Shown in pieces: positions 16,727-25,143 of a DNA stretch of 64,000 nt (the stretch's first letter is position 1; the number at the start of each line of letters is the position of its first letter). The translations under genes and the position numbers were made by a program. Below the pieces are notes generated by a model, which searched no databases, was not told the origin of the DNA, and was given only the letters and a program-made list of their open reading frames with translations. The stretch spans positions 1 to 64,000 of the forward strand of contig NZ_JALKAO010000005.1 in the NCBI RefSeq assembly GCF_023015985.1. Reading direction: 5' to 3'. This stretch comes from Marivita sp. S6314. Lineage in GTDB: Bacteria > Pseudomonadota > Alphaproteobacteria > Rhodobacterales > Rhodobacteraceae.

Positions 16727-18268
16727 TTAGCCGGTAAACGCGTTGTCCAGAACACCGACAAGTTGCATCACGAACTCACCTGACTCTGGATCCATCGCGT
16801 CCATATAATGCTCGTTGATTGCAGCAACCACGGCGTTCATGCTGCTCTGTGAGCCGTCGAAAAGCGCCATGACGCTGGCGGCGTCTTGGACATCGGACAG
16901 GCCTTTGTGAACGGCGTAAAGCGCGCCGATATCGACCTTGGTCTCCAAGTACTGCTGGTCTGCCAATTGCTGCGCGGTGAACTCGTAGCCGAAATCCTGT
17001 TTCGGGCTTGCATGCACACCTTCGAGGACCTGCAGGATAAACTGGTCCCGCGACACGGCGTTGGTGTCGAGCGCATTGACCCAGAACTCCAGCCCCTCTT
17101 GATCCGGCGCGCGCCCCAGAACGTTGTTATAGATCGCGGTCGCAAACTCGATATTTGTGGTGTCCGCCTGATACATGTCCTGCGTTTCAACCTGATTAGC
17201 AAACAGCGACGCAACACTTTCAAAGGATGCGCCTTCTGCAACTGCGGACCCCCAGAAACCCAATCCGATCGCGTCCGGGGCCCGGTTGAAATAGGCGATG
17301 TACATCTCGATCAGGGATTCAAGCTCTGCGCGCTCCAGCTCGGTATGACCGGCGAACACATCCAGATTGACCGGGCCATCAAACGGCGCGACTTCGGTCC
17401 CAAAATCGATCAATTCGATCGTGTCGAGAATAATGGTGCCTAGCCCGTCTTCCCGTCGATCCGAAACAGATACGGAATCGGCACTAAGAATCAGCGAATA
17501 ATTTGACTGATCGCCCTCAAAATGGACCGTATCGGTTTCACCGAACCCGCTGATGCTTCTCAGACCAACGGCGGCGGTAAATGTGTCATCGTCTGTTGTG
17601 CCAAGCAGCCTTGATGCATCACCTGCGTCTGTGTCCGGCAATACGATGGGATCAGGCAGTGCAGCTTCAACCGCTGGCTTGGGGTTGCTTGTCAGCGACT
17701 TGTCCGTGCCACGCAGGTCCGTATAGGCAAATACGACGCTGATCTTGGCCCCAAGGACATCTTCGGTAACGTCATAGACCTGACCGGTCGCTCCGACGAT
17801 TTCCTCGCCATCGCGAAGCCACTGGAACGACACGGACGCGGGGTCGATCCCGTTTTCATCGGTCACGGCATTGGGTCGCGCGGTCAGGCTTTCACCCACC
17901 ACGGCATCCCCAAGGATGACCAGGTCATTATAGGGTTGAACGTCATCCGGAACCGTGACGCCAACTGCGGCAACCGGATCTTCCGGGTAACTGGTGACGA
18001 CTTCTTCGGTGCCCTGGAAATCCGTATACGTGAAACGCACGCTGATCTGCGCAGCGACATCGGCTTCGGACACCAGATATTCAGCTTGAACCGCACCGGG
18101 AATTTCGACGCCATCTCTCAACCACTGATATGTCGCGCTGGCGAAATCAATGCCGTCAGCATCACTGATGCTGTTCGGGCGCGCGATGAGGGTTTCCCCC
18201 ACATAGGGTTCGCCCAGAATGGTCATGGGGCCTTTGGGCTTATTGTTGCTGACTTCGACAGATGTCAT
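16727..18268 (-). CDS. DUF4214 protein with tandem Ig-like repeats
   Basis: The 513-residue acidic protein has two copies of a roughly 95-residue Ig-like repeat (about 10-105 and 110-205). Each contains VGE(T/S)L(I/T)ARPN, then YQWLRDG or FQWLRDG, and a TY/TS strand. An RTX-like segment follows (LLGTTDDDTFTA near 218), and two DUF4214 units (YFNRAPDAIGLGFW and VLGRAPDQEGLEFW) fill residues 310-450. There is no N-terminal signal peptide, which points to type I secretion. It probably acts at the cell surface or outside. No secretion genes are adjacent. Confidence 0.8.
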   Translation of the reverse strand: MTSVEVSNNKPKGPMTILGEPYVGETLIARPNSISDADGIDFASATYQWLRDGVEIPGAVQAEYLVSEADVAAQISVRFTYTDFQGTEEVVTSYPEDPVAAVGVTVPDDVQPYNDLVILGDAVVGESLTARPNAVTDENGIDPASVSFQWLRDGEEIVGATGQVYDVTEDVLGAKISVVFAYTDLRGTDKSLTSNPKPAVEAALPDPIVLPDTDAGDASRLLGTTDDDTFTAAVGLRSISGFGETDTVHFEGDQSNYSLILSADSVSVSDRREDGLGTIILDTIELIDFGTEVAPFDGPVNLDVFAGHTELERAELESLIEMYIAYFNRAPDAIGLGFWGSAVAEGASFESVASLFANQVETQDMYQADTTNIEFATAIYNNVLGRAPDQEGLEFWVNALDTNAVSRDQFILQVLEGVHASPKQDFGYEFTAQQLADQQYLETKVDIGALYAVHKGLSDVQDAASVMALFDGSQSSMNAVVAAINEHYMDAMDPESGEFVMQLVGVLDNAFTG

Positions 18269-18366
18269 TTAGCGTCTTCTTACGGGATCAGGGTAGTTTT
18301 GAATGACCGGGGCTGTATCACGATCAACGTCTCCTGCAACTCATTCGACAGGGATTTCAGCAAGAA

Positions 18367-18399
18367 ACAGCCGATAACCCGCGTAGGGTCATCGGCTGT
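18367..18399 (-). terminator. Probable ahcY terminator
   Basis: A 9-bp stem (ACAGCCGAT/ATCGGCTGT) enclosing an inner ACCC/GGGT stem lies 44 bases past the ahcY stop. On the minus strand it is followed by TTTCTTG, a weak T-run. Confidence 0.55.
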
Positions 18400-18442
18400 G
18401 TCTGTACCGCATCATTTTGCGGAGACCCGCGCGTCGTATCGG

Positions 18443-19831
18443 TTAGTACCGGTAGTGTTCCGGCTTGAACGGACCTTCGGGTTTGACGCCGATGTAGGAC
18501 GCCTGGTCCGGGGACAGTTCGGTCAGTTTCACACCGATCCGGCCAAGATGCAGACGGGCGACTTTTTCATCGAGGTGTTTGGGCAGGATGTAGACCTGAT
18601 TGTCGTAGTTCTCGCCGTTCTTCCACAGTTCGATCTGGGCCAGCACCTGATTGGTGAAGGACGCGGACATCACGAAAGACGGGTGACCTGTGGCGTTGCC
18701 AAGGTTCAGGAGGCGACCTTCGGACAAGAGGATCAGACGATTGCCGTTTGGCATCTCGATCATGTCCACCTGTTCCTTGATGTTGGTCCATTTGTGGTTC
18801 TTGAGGCTGGCCACTTGGATTTCGTTGTCGAAGTGGCCGATATTGCCGACGATGGCCATGTCCTTCATCTCGCGCATGTGTTCGATGCGGATGACGTCCT
18901 TGTTGCCTGTCGTGGTGATGAAGATGTCGGCGGTGTCGACCACATCTTCGAGGAGGACAACTTCGAACCCGTCCATCGCGGCCTGCAGCGCACAGATGGG
19001 GTCGGCTTCGGTGACTTTCACGCGCGCGCCTGCGCCTGCGAGGGAGGCGGCAGAGCCTTTGCCCACGTCGCCATAGCCGCAGACGACAGCGACCTTGCCC
19101 GCCATCATCGTGTCGGTGGCGCGGCGGATGCCGTCGACCAGCGATTCCTTGCAGCCGTATTTGTTGTCGAACTTCGACTTGGTGACGGAGTCGTTCACGT
19201 TAATCGCCGGGAAGGGCAGTTGGCCGTCGCGCATCAGTTGGTAGAGGCGGTTCACGCCGGTGGTGGTTTCCTCGGACACGCCTTTGATCGCGTCGCGGGT
19301 TTTGGTGAACCAGCCGGGGGAGGCTGCCATGCGCTTTGCGATCTGTTTCTTGATCACCTCTTCTTCCTCGGATTGCGGGACGGGGATGATGTCTTCGCCC
19401 GCTTCGGCGCGTGCGCCCAAGAGCACGTAAAGGGTCGCATCGCCTCCATCGTCGAGGATCATGTTCGCGCCGTCTGGGAACATGAAGGATTTGTCGAGGT
19501 AGTCCCAATGCTCTTCCAGCGTTTGGCCTTTGATCGCAAAGACCGGCACGCCCGCTTCGGCAATCGCGGCCGCCGCGTGGTCTTGCGTTGAGAAGATGTT
19601 ACAGGACGCCCAGCGCACATCGGCGCCCAAGGCTGTCAGCGTTTCGATCAGAACCGCTGTCTGGATCGTCATGTGCAGCGAGCCCACGATGCGCGCGCCG
19701 GTCAGTGGCTTGCTGTCGCCGTATTCATCGCGCAGCGCCATCAGGCCCGGCATTTCGGTTTCGGCAATGTCGAGTTCCTTGCGGCCAAACCCGGCCAGTG
19801 CGATGTCTTTGACGATGTAATCCTTGGCCAT
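18443..19831 (-). CDS. ahcY: Adenosylhomocysteinase
   Basis: AhcY splits S-adenosylhomocysteine into adenosine and homocysteine in the methyl cycle, using tightly bound NAD. The 462-residue length is normal for proteobacteria. Visible motifs are [31 protein letters not shown] with the active-site Lys, the NAD motif [20 protein letters not shown] and the C-terminal [11 protein letters not shown] chose the ATG at 19831, matching the [10 protein letters not shown] start; upstream in-frame codons belong to an antisense extension. It is divergent from the HD-hydrolase gene. Confidence 0.96.
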   Translation of the reverse strand: MAKDYIVKDIALAGFGRKELDIAETEMPGLMALRDEYGDSKPLTGARIVGSLHMTIQTAVLIETLTALGADVRWASCNIFSTQDHAAAAIAEAGVPVFAIKGQTLEEHWDYLDKSFMFPDGANMILDDGGDATLYVLLGARAEAGEDIIPVPQSEEEEVIKKQIAKRMAASPGWFTKTRDAIKGVSEETTTGVNRLYQLMRDGQLPFPAINVNDSVTKSKFDNKYGCKESLVDGIRRATDTMMAGKVAVVCGYGDVGKGSAASLAGAGARVKVTEADPICALQAAMDGFEVVLLEDVVDTADIFITTTGNKDVIRIEHMREMKDMAIVGNIGHFDNEIQVASLKNHKWTNIKEQVDMIEMPNGNRLILLSEGRLLNLGNATGHPSFVMSASFTNQVLAQIELWKNGENYDNQVYILPKHLDEKVARLHLGRIGVKLTELSPDQASYIGVKPEGPFKPEHYRY

Positions 19832-19955
19832 GTCCGGCGCTCCTGAATGTCGTGCTGTGTTGCGCGTGCAGGTAGCACGCGACCCGGCAACCGGCAATGC
19901 GTTGTGGTTTACAAGCATGGGACTGCGGACTACCCACGTCGAAAAGAGGCTCCAT

Positions 19956-20552
19956 ATGGCAAAACCCACCAGAGCATGGCAACGGATGCTGTCCGGTCGC
20001 AGGCTGGACCTGCTGGATCCAACCCCGGTCGATATCGAGATCGAAGACATCGCCCATGGGTTGGCCTTTGTCGCGCGCTGGAACGGGCAGACCTTTGGGG
20101 ATTACCCGTATTCGGTGGCCGAGCATTCCTTGCTGGTTGAAACCCTGTTTTCGCGCCTGTGCCCCAATGCAACCGCCGCCGAAAAGCTGACCGCGCTGCT
20201 GCATGATGCGCCGGAATACGTGATTGGCGACATGATTTCCCCGGTGAAATCAGCCGTGGGCCCGGGATACGGCGCGTTGGATGATCGGTTGACAGCGGCC
20301 ATTCATATCCGGTTTGGCCTGCCCGCGGTGACGCCGACGAAGTTGAAAAAGCAGATCAAAAAGGCTGACCGGATCAGCGCCTGGATGGAAGCCACGCAAA
20401 TCGCCGGGTTCACTCGGGCCGAAGCGGACAAGTTTTTCGGCGCGCCCGATCTTGATCTGATTGCAGACTTGTCGATTGTTTTGCGCGCACCAGTGCAAGT
20501 GCGTCGGGACTACACGGCCAGACACGCCGATCTGCTGGAGCGCATGGTGTGA
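19956..20552 (+). CDS. HD-domain hydrolase, YfbR-like
   Basis: The 198-residue protein carries an HD metal-binding site: [12 protein letters not shown] supplies the first His, [13 protein letters not shown] the His-Asp pair, and a later Asp in KKADRISAW completes it. This pattern fits YfbR-type 5'-deoxynucleotidases and related phosphohydrolases. The start at 19956 is set by an AGAGG ribosome site. It is divergent from ahcY and translationally coupled to the next gene through a GTGA overlap. The substrate is inferred to be a nucleotide. Confidence 0.82.
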   Translation: MAKPTRAWQRMLSGRRLDLLDPTPVDIEIEDIAHGLAFVARWNGQTFGDYPYSVAEHSLLVETLFSRLCPNATAAEKLTALLHDAPEYVIGDMISPVKSAVGPGYGALDDRLTAAIHIRFGLPAVTPTKLKKQIKKADRISAWMEATQIAGFTRAEADKFFGAPDLDLIADLSIVLRAPVQVRRDYTARHADLLERMV

Positions 20553-21037
20553 TCACAATTCGACGCGCTGGCGATCTTGATGCACGGCAGATGGCAGACC
20601 TGCTGAATGCGATCATCGAAAAGGGCGGTACAACCGCACATACCAATCCGTTGACCGGGCGCACCATTCTGGACTGGATGCGGCGCGACCCGGATCGGTC
20701 CGCGTGGCACGTTGCCGAAGACGAAACAGGGCACATCCTAGGGTTTCAGTTTGTCGAACCCCATTGTGACTTGCCGCCGGAGGCCTGTGATATCGCCAGT
20801 TTCGTGCGACTGGGGCAGACGGGCCTTGGCGTCGGATCGAAACTTTTTGACGCCTCAAGGGCCGCCGCCAAAGACCTTGGCTATCTCTGGATCAACGCCA
20901 CGATCCGGGCGGATAACTGTGGCGGGCTGGCCTATTACCAAAGCCGTGGCTTCGAGGACTACGCACATCATCCCAAGCAACGTTTGGGCAACGGGGAATT
21001 GGTCGACAAGGTCAGCAAACGGTATGATCTGAGGTAG
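20549..21037 (+). CDS. GNAT family N-acetyltransferase
   Basis: The 162-residue protein starts at GTG 20549, overlapping the HD gene stop. It has a GNAT fold: TIRRAGDLDARQMADLLN at the first helix, FVRLGQTGLGVGSKLFDA at the acetyl-CoA loop (Q-T-G-L-G-V-G) and NCGGLAYYQSRGFEDY at the end. Coupling to the HD hydrolase suggests a shared pathway, but the substrate is not evident. It ends 17 bases from the convergent Fic gene. Confidence 0.83.
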   Translation: MITIRRAGDLDARQMADLLNAIIEKGGTTAHTNPLTGRTILDWMRRDPDRSAWHVAEDETGHILGFQFVEPHCDLPPEACDIASFVRLGQTGLGVGSKLFDASRAAAKDLGYLWINATIRADNCGGLAYYQSRGFEDYAHHPKQRLGNGELVDKVSKRYDLR

Positions 21038-21054
21038 CTATGTTGCCAGGAACA

Positions 21055-22197
21055 CTAGTCAGCAAACAACTCGAGATAGCTTGAGTACGAGAAGACCCGA
21101 TCTCGCTTACGACCAGTGATTTCAGTAAGAATATCAAGTGCACACATCCTATCAACGATCGTTGATGCGCCTTGAACGGTCGTCCCAGTGATCTTTGCCG
21201 CGCCCTCAACGTCGATAAAAGGCTTATTGAACAGATGTTCGTGAAGACGAAGAGCGTTACCAGCTCCTTTTGGCGCCGCATCAATCAGTGATTGCCGGTG
21301 GTTTTCACGCAAAGCCGAGACAGCGCGCAGTGTTTCGGTCGCCTCATTCGATACAGTGGCAACAGCCAGCAGGAAGAACTCCAACCATCCTTCCCAGTCG
21401 TCATCATCGCGCGTTGCTTGAAGACGGCGATAGTATTCATCACGGTTCTGTTTGAAGAAATGTGACAGATAAAGCACCGGCTTGGTTAGGATCTGGCGTT
21501 CGCACAACATGAAAGTAATCAGCAATCGGCCCAATCTTCCATTACCATCAAGAAATGGGTGCAAGGTCTCGAATTGCGCGTGCGCTATGCCCACCTTCAT
21601 CAAGAAGGGAAGGTCATCTTCCGCGCGGATGTAGTCTTCAAGATTTCCAAGATAACGTGTTAACTCGTGTGATGGTGGCGGGACATAGGAAGCATTCTCC
21701 AGACTTACACCCGATGGGCCTATCCAATTTTGGGTGGTCCGGAATGCGCCCGGCGTTCGCTCCTGTCCCCGCACATCCCGCATGAGTATTTCATGCAGTT
21801 CACGTAGTAAGCGAAGCGATAAAGGCAGTGTTTCAAGCCGCTCCAGTCCGTGGTGAAAAGCACGCACGTAGTTTAGTGTTTCTCCAACATCATCCGGACG
21901 ATCTGGGTTCTTGATGTCAGCTTCAGCTTGCAATACGTCGTTCAGAGACGCCTGTGTTCCTTCGATCTGCGACGACAGCGTCGCCTCTTTTCGCAGATAC
22001 ATCATGATAAACAGGTCAGCATTGAAGAGTGCGTCGATTGCCCCATCAAGCCTGCCTAATGCGCGATCTGCTTTGGATAGGGTATTATCTAAGCGGTTTG
22101 ATCGGACGATACCCGCAAGAGGCAGGGTTTGCGGCATGTAAGCTTTGTAGCCTGTGGTCTGACGCACATAGCGACCTGGAACGCGTTTGTTTCCCAT
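21055..22197 (-). CDS. Fic family AMP-transferase, class II
   Basis: The 380-residue protein has a Fic N-terminal domain, the Fic core and a C-terminal winged-helix segment. The core motif HPFLDGNGRLGR (213-224) holds the catalytic His and phosphate-binding residues needed to transfer AMP to a target hydroxyl. The N-terminal SSQIEG (75-80) matches the S/T-x-x-x-E-G inhibitory helix, so activity is probably held in check. ATG 22197 is preferred over TTG 22203. The gene is visibly A/T-richer than its neighbours, suggesting transfer. No separate antitoxin is seen. Targets are unknown. Confidence 0.88.
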   Translation of the reverse strand: MGNKRVPGRYVRQTTGYKAYMPQTLPLAGIVRSNRLDNTLSKADRALGRLDGAIDALFNADLFIMMYLRKEATLSSQIEGTQASLNDVLQAEADIKNPDRPDDVGETLNYVRAFHHGLERLETLPLSLRLLRELHEILMRDVRGQERTPGAFRTTQNWIGPSGVSLENASYVPPPSHELTRYLGNLEDYIRAEDDLPFLMKVGIAHAQFETLHPFLDGNGRLGRLLITFMLCERQILTKPVLYLSHFFKQNRDEYYRRLQATRDDDDWEGWLEFFLLAVATVSNEATETLRAVSALRENHRQSLIDAAPKGAGNALRLHEHLFNKPFIDVEGAAKITGTTVQGASTIVDRMCALDILTEITGRKRDRVFSYSSYLELFAD

Positions 22198-22233
22198 AAT
22201 CAAACCAACTTAATCATGACTTCACTGCCTGCT

Positions 22234-22262
22234 GCGTTATTAAGCCAATCGTTTAATAATGC
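22234..22262. promoter_or_regulatory. Inverted repeat upstream of fic gene
   Basis: The arms GCGTTATTAA and TTAATAATGC pair with one mismatch across a 9-base spacer, 37 bases upstream of the Fic start. The position suggests an operator, possibly for the Fic protein's own winged helix, but this is inference. Confidence 0.4.
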
Positions 22263-22296
22263 GGTAGGCGGCGCAAGGCTATCCTAGTTGTATTGA

Positions 22297-22851
22297 TTAG
22301 CGAGGGGAGCGTTTCGCCAGAATGCGCTGCAATGTGCGGCGGTGCATGTTCAGGCGGCGCGCGGTTTCTGACACGTTGCGATCACAAAGCTCGTACACGC
22401 GCTGAATATGCTCCCAGCGGACGCGATCCGCGCTCATCGGGTTCTCTGGCGGCGGCGGGAGATCGTCGCCTTTGGCCAAAAGCGCATTTGTGATATCGGT
22501 CGCGTCCGCCGGTTTGGACAGGTAATCCGTGGCACCGATTTTCACAGCGGCGACGGCTGTTGCGATGGCGCCGTAGCCGGTCAGAACCACCACCCGGCTG
22601 TCCGGGCGTTTCTCGCGGATCACTTCGACCACGTCGAGCCCGTTGCCATCCTCCAGACGCAGATCAACAACGGCATATGCAGGCGGCCGGGCCGTGGCGA
22701 TGGCAGAGCCTGCTGTCACGGATGGCGCGGTCTCGACTTCGAATCCCCGTTTCTCCATGGCTTTGGCCAGACGGCGCAGAAAGGGTTCGTCGTCATCAAC
22801 GAGAAGGAGACTTTTATCTTCGCCCAAATCTTCCACTGTCCGCTCGCTCAC
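22297..22851 (-). CDS. regA: Redox response regulator RegA/PrrA/ActR
   Basis: RegA is the DNA-binding partner of RegB and controls respiration, carbon and nitrogen fixation and, where present, photosynthesis genes. The 184-residue protein has a receiver domain with LLLVDDDEPFLRRL and phosphoacceptor Asp63 in AVVDLRLEDGNGLDVV, a Pro-rich linker (DLPPPPENP) and a Fis-type helix-turn-helix ending NVSETARRLNMHRRTLQRIL. The start is GTG at 22851, with GGGAGGAT 8 bases upstream. It follows senC, 82 bases away, on the same strand and lies opposite regB. Confidence 0.94.
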   Translation of the reverse strand: MSERTVEDLGEDKSLLLVDDDEPFLRRLAKAMEKRGFEVETAPSVTAGSAIATARPPAYAVVDLRLEDGNGLDVVEVIREKRPDSRVVVLTGYGAIATAVAAVKIGATDYLSKPADATDITNALLAKGDDLPPPPENPMSADRVRWEHIQRVYELCDRNVSETARRLNMHRRTLQRILAKRSPR

Positions 22852-22933
22852 CGTGGGATCCTCCCGTTCCGCTTGAATTAACGCCCACTATTACTGGCGA
22901 AAATGACAACATCAACGACCAAATGATGTGCGC

Positions 22934-23557
22934 TCAAGACAGGTTCAGGAAGCAGGAGGTCCGGTCAGCAACATCTTCGGGGCTCAAATCGCGGCGGAAG
23001 AACTCCACGAATCCGGCATCGGGCAGCACCAGATAGCTGAAGGTTGAGTGATCAACGAGATAGTATTCGTCATCGCCGGGCTGGCGCCGATAATAGGTGC
23101 GATAGGCCTGGCTGGCCGCCCTGACCTGCTCTTCCGACCCGGTGAGGCCGATCATGTCTTCATGCAGGTTGGCGGCGAAATCGCCGACGACTTCGGGCGT
23201 GTCCCGCGCAGGATCGACCGAGATAAACACCGGGGTTACATCGAACCCGCGCTCTTTGAGAACATCCACGGCTTCGGCATTGCGGGCGGTGTCCAGCGGA
23301 CAGACATCGGGGCAGAACGTGTAGCCGAAATAGACAAGCGACGGCTTTGTGATCACGTCTTTGTCCGTCACGGTTTCCCCCGCCGCGTTTACCAGCGTAA
23401 ACGGGCCACCGATCGTGTCGGACCCGCCCGCAACCTGCGTTGACCGGCAGGACGCGTATTTGTCACCATCCGTGGAGGCCGGTGTCGTCGCGTACCAGAT
23501 CCCGCCAATCAGCGCAGAGATCACCACCACTGCCGAAACTGCTGCCAAACGTATCAT
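22934..23557 (-). CDS. senC: SCO1/SenC copper chaperone
   Basis: SenC/PrrC delivers copper to cytochrome oxidase and may link electron flow to RegB. The 207-residue protein has an N-terminal membrane anchor (about residues 4-22), a thioredoxin-like domain, and the copper ligands Cys82 and Cys86 in YTFCPDVCPLD with His170 in LVDHSTFSYLV. I chose the ATG at 23557, where the anchor begins; the open frame extends further without a signal. It lies between divergent regB and regA, the usual order in Rhodobacteraceae. Confidence 0.93.
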   Translation of the reverse strand: MIRLAAVSAVVVISALIGGIWYATTPASTDGDKYASCRSTQVAGGSDTIGGPFTLVNAAGETVTDKDVITKPSLVYFGYTFCPDVCPLDTARNAEAVDVLKERGFDVTPVFISVDPARDTPEVVGDFAANLHEDMIGLTGSEEQVRAASQAYRTYYRRQPGDDEYYLVDHSTFSYLVLPDAGFVEFFRRDLSPEDVADRTSCFLNLS

Positions 23558-23675
23558 GTTGCCGTCTCCGTCAGGTTGAAAACAAAAGCGCTTCTCATCA
23601 GAGGCACCATGCTTATGCTTCTGCCCAATCGAGGTAAGGATTTTCCGACCCGAGACAAGCGGCGAAAGGGCGCAG

Positions 23676-25064
23676 ATGACGCAATCCGAATTCGGGATCT
23701 TCCAGGAACGCCAACGCGGAAGCTTCATTCGCCTCAGAACCATGATCTGGCTGCGATGGTTCGCGATTGTCGGGCAATTGACCGCCATCACGCTGGCGCA
23801 GCGCTTGTACAATCTGCAGCTGGAACTGGGTCTGTGTTACCTTGCCATCGGGGTGTCCATCGTCGGCAACCTGATCGCGATCTTTGTCTTTCCGGAAAAC
23901 AAGCGCCTGAACGAAGCTGAAAACTTTCTCATGGTGCTGTTCGACCTCTTGCAGTTGTGTTTCCTGCTGTACCTGACAGGCGGGCTTCATAACCCGTTCA
24001 CCATACTCATTCTTGGTCCGGTGATCGTGTCGGCCACGATCATGACATTGAGGTCGACGGTGATCATCGGGGCAACGGCCCTGATGCTGGTGTCATTGAT
24101 GGTGTTTTTCCATCTGCCATTGCGCACCGAACAAGGGTTTATCCTGCGGATTGCCGACGTGTTTGTTTTTGGCCAATGGGTGGCGATCTCTATCGCTGTG
24201 ATCTTCCTGTCGCTTTATGCACGCCAGACCACCGACGAAATGACGTCGATGGGCGATGCGGTGGTGGCCACGCAACTGGCGCTGAGCCGGACCGAGATGC
24301 TCAACAATATTGGGGGGGTGGTCGCGGCGGCGGCGCATGAGCTTGGAACACCTCTGGCGACGATCAAGCTGACCAGTGCGGAACTGATCGAGGATCTGGA
24401 TGACCGGCCTGAACTGCAAGAGGACGCCCGGCTGATCCGCGAGCAGGCGGACCGCTGCCGCGATATCCTCAGGTCCATGGGGCGCGCAGGCAAAGAGGAC
24501 CTGCATATCCGAACCGCCCCGTTGGTCGAAGTGATCCGGGAAGCCGCGGAACCACATCTGGACCGGGGCAAAGACGTTCTGATCGAAGGCGTCGCGGATC
24601 AGGACGGCGATGCCCAACCGCCCGCGGCTCTGCGACGGCCAGAGATCATTCACGGTCTCCGCAACCTGATCCAGAACGCCGTTGATTTTGCCCGGTCCAC
24701 CGTTTGGGTCGAGGCCACATGGGACGACGACACGGTGTCGGTGCGGATCATGGATGACGGGCCGGGCTATCCAACGAACCTTCTGGGACGGATTGGTGAT
24801 CCGTTTGTGCGCAACCGCCGCACCGAACGGGACCGCACAGCGCGGCCAGAATACGAAGGCATGGGGTTGGGGCTGTTTATCGCCAAGACGCTGCTGGAGC
24901 GATCGGGGGCGGAGCTAAGCTTTGCCAATGGCAACAACCGCACGCATAGCAAGCTAAAGCGCCGGGGCGCTGTTGTGGTGGTTGTCTGGCCGCGCGAGGC
25001 GATTTTCCCGCCATCCTTGCCTAAAGGCGAAGGGATCGGGGAAAACCAGCCCTTCGATTTGTGA
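23676..25064 (+). CDS. regB: Redox sensor histidine kinase RegB/PrrB
   Basis: RegB autophosphorylates under low oxygen and passes phosphate to RegA. The 462-residue protein has about six membrane segments, the quinone-binding motif GGLHNPF (102-108), the phosphoacceptor His221 in AAAHELGTPLATIK, the redox-active Cys261 in QADRCRDIL, and ATPase boxes LIQNAVDFA, IMDDGPGYP and GMGLGLFIAKTLLE. Both redox-sensing elements known from Rhodobacter RegB are present. A GAAAGGG ribosome site precedes the ATG. It is divergent from senC. Confidence 0.95.
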   Translation: MTQSEFGIFQERQRGSFIRLRTMIWLRWFAIVGQLTAITLAQRLYNLQLELGLCYLAIGVSIVGNLIAIFVFPENKRLNEAENFLMVLFDLLQLCFLLYLTGGLHNPFTILILGPVIVSATIMTLRSTVIIGATALMLVSLMVFFHLPLRTEQGFILRIADVFVFGQWVAISIAVIFLSLYARQTTDEMTSMGDAVVATQLALSRTEMLNNIGGVVAAAAHELGTPLATIKLTSAELIEDLDDRPELQEDARLIREQADRCRDILRSMGRAGKEDLHIRTAPLVEVIREAAEPHLDRGKDVLIEGVADQDGDAQPPAALRRPEIIHGLRNLIQNAVDFARSTVWVEATWDDDTVSVRIMDDGPGYPTNLLGRIGDPFVRNRRTERDRTARPEYEGMGLGLFIAKTLLERSGAELSFANGNNRTHSKLKRRGAVVVVVWPREAIFPPSLPKGEGIGENQPFDL

Positions 25065-25075
25065 CCATCCATGCA

Positions 25076-25097
25076 TTAACCTTAACGAAACGTTAAG
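25076..25097. promoter_or_regulatory. CtrA-like box upstream of the PAS gene
   Basis: TTAA-CGAAACG-TTAA at 25082-25096 matches the TTAA-N7-TTAA core of the CtrA site, and another TTAAC half lies at 25076. The core is centred about 55 bases before the PAS-protein ATG, a normal place for activation or repression. Binding is inferred from the motif alone. Confidence 0.5.
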
Positions 25098-25143
25098 CAT
25101 CTCCCCGTTCAATGGGTCCGATAGATTCTGAACGGGCGTATTC

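Noticed and set aside
17936-19591. 551-codon plus-strand open frame opposite ahcY
   Set aside because: It lies antisense to ahcY and the DUF4214 gene, is His/Val/Asp-skewed as expected of an antisense frame, and has no ribosome site or family motif.
19832-19955. Possible SAH riboswitch upstream of ahcY
   Set aside because: An AGGAGCG near the start recalls the motif, but the conserved pairing partners are missing; it is simply the ribosome site.
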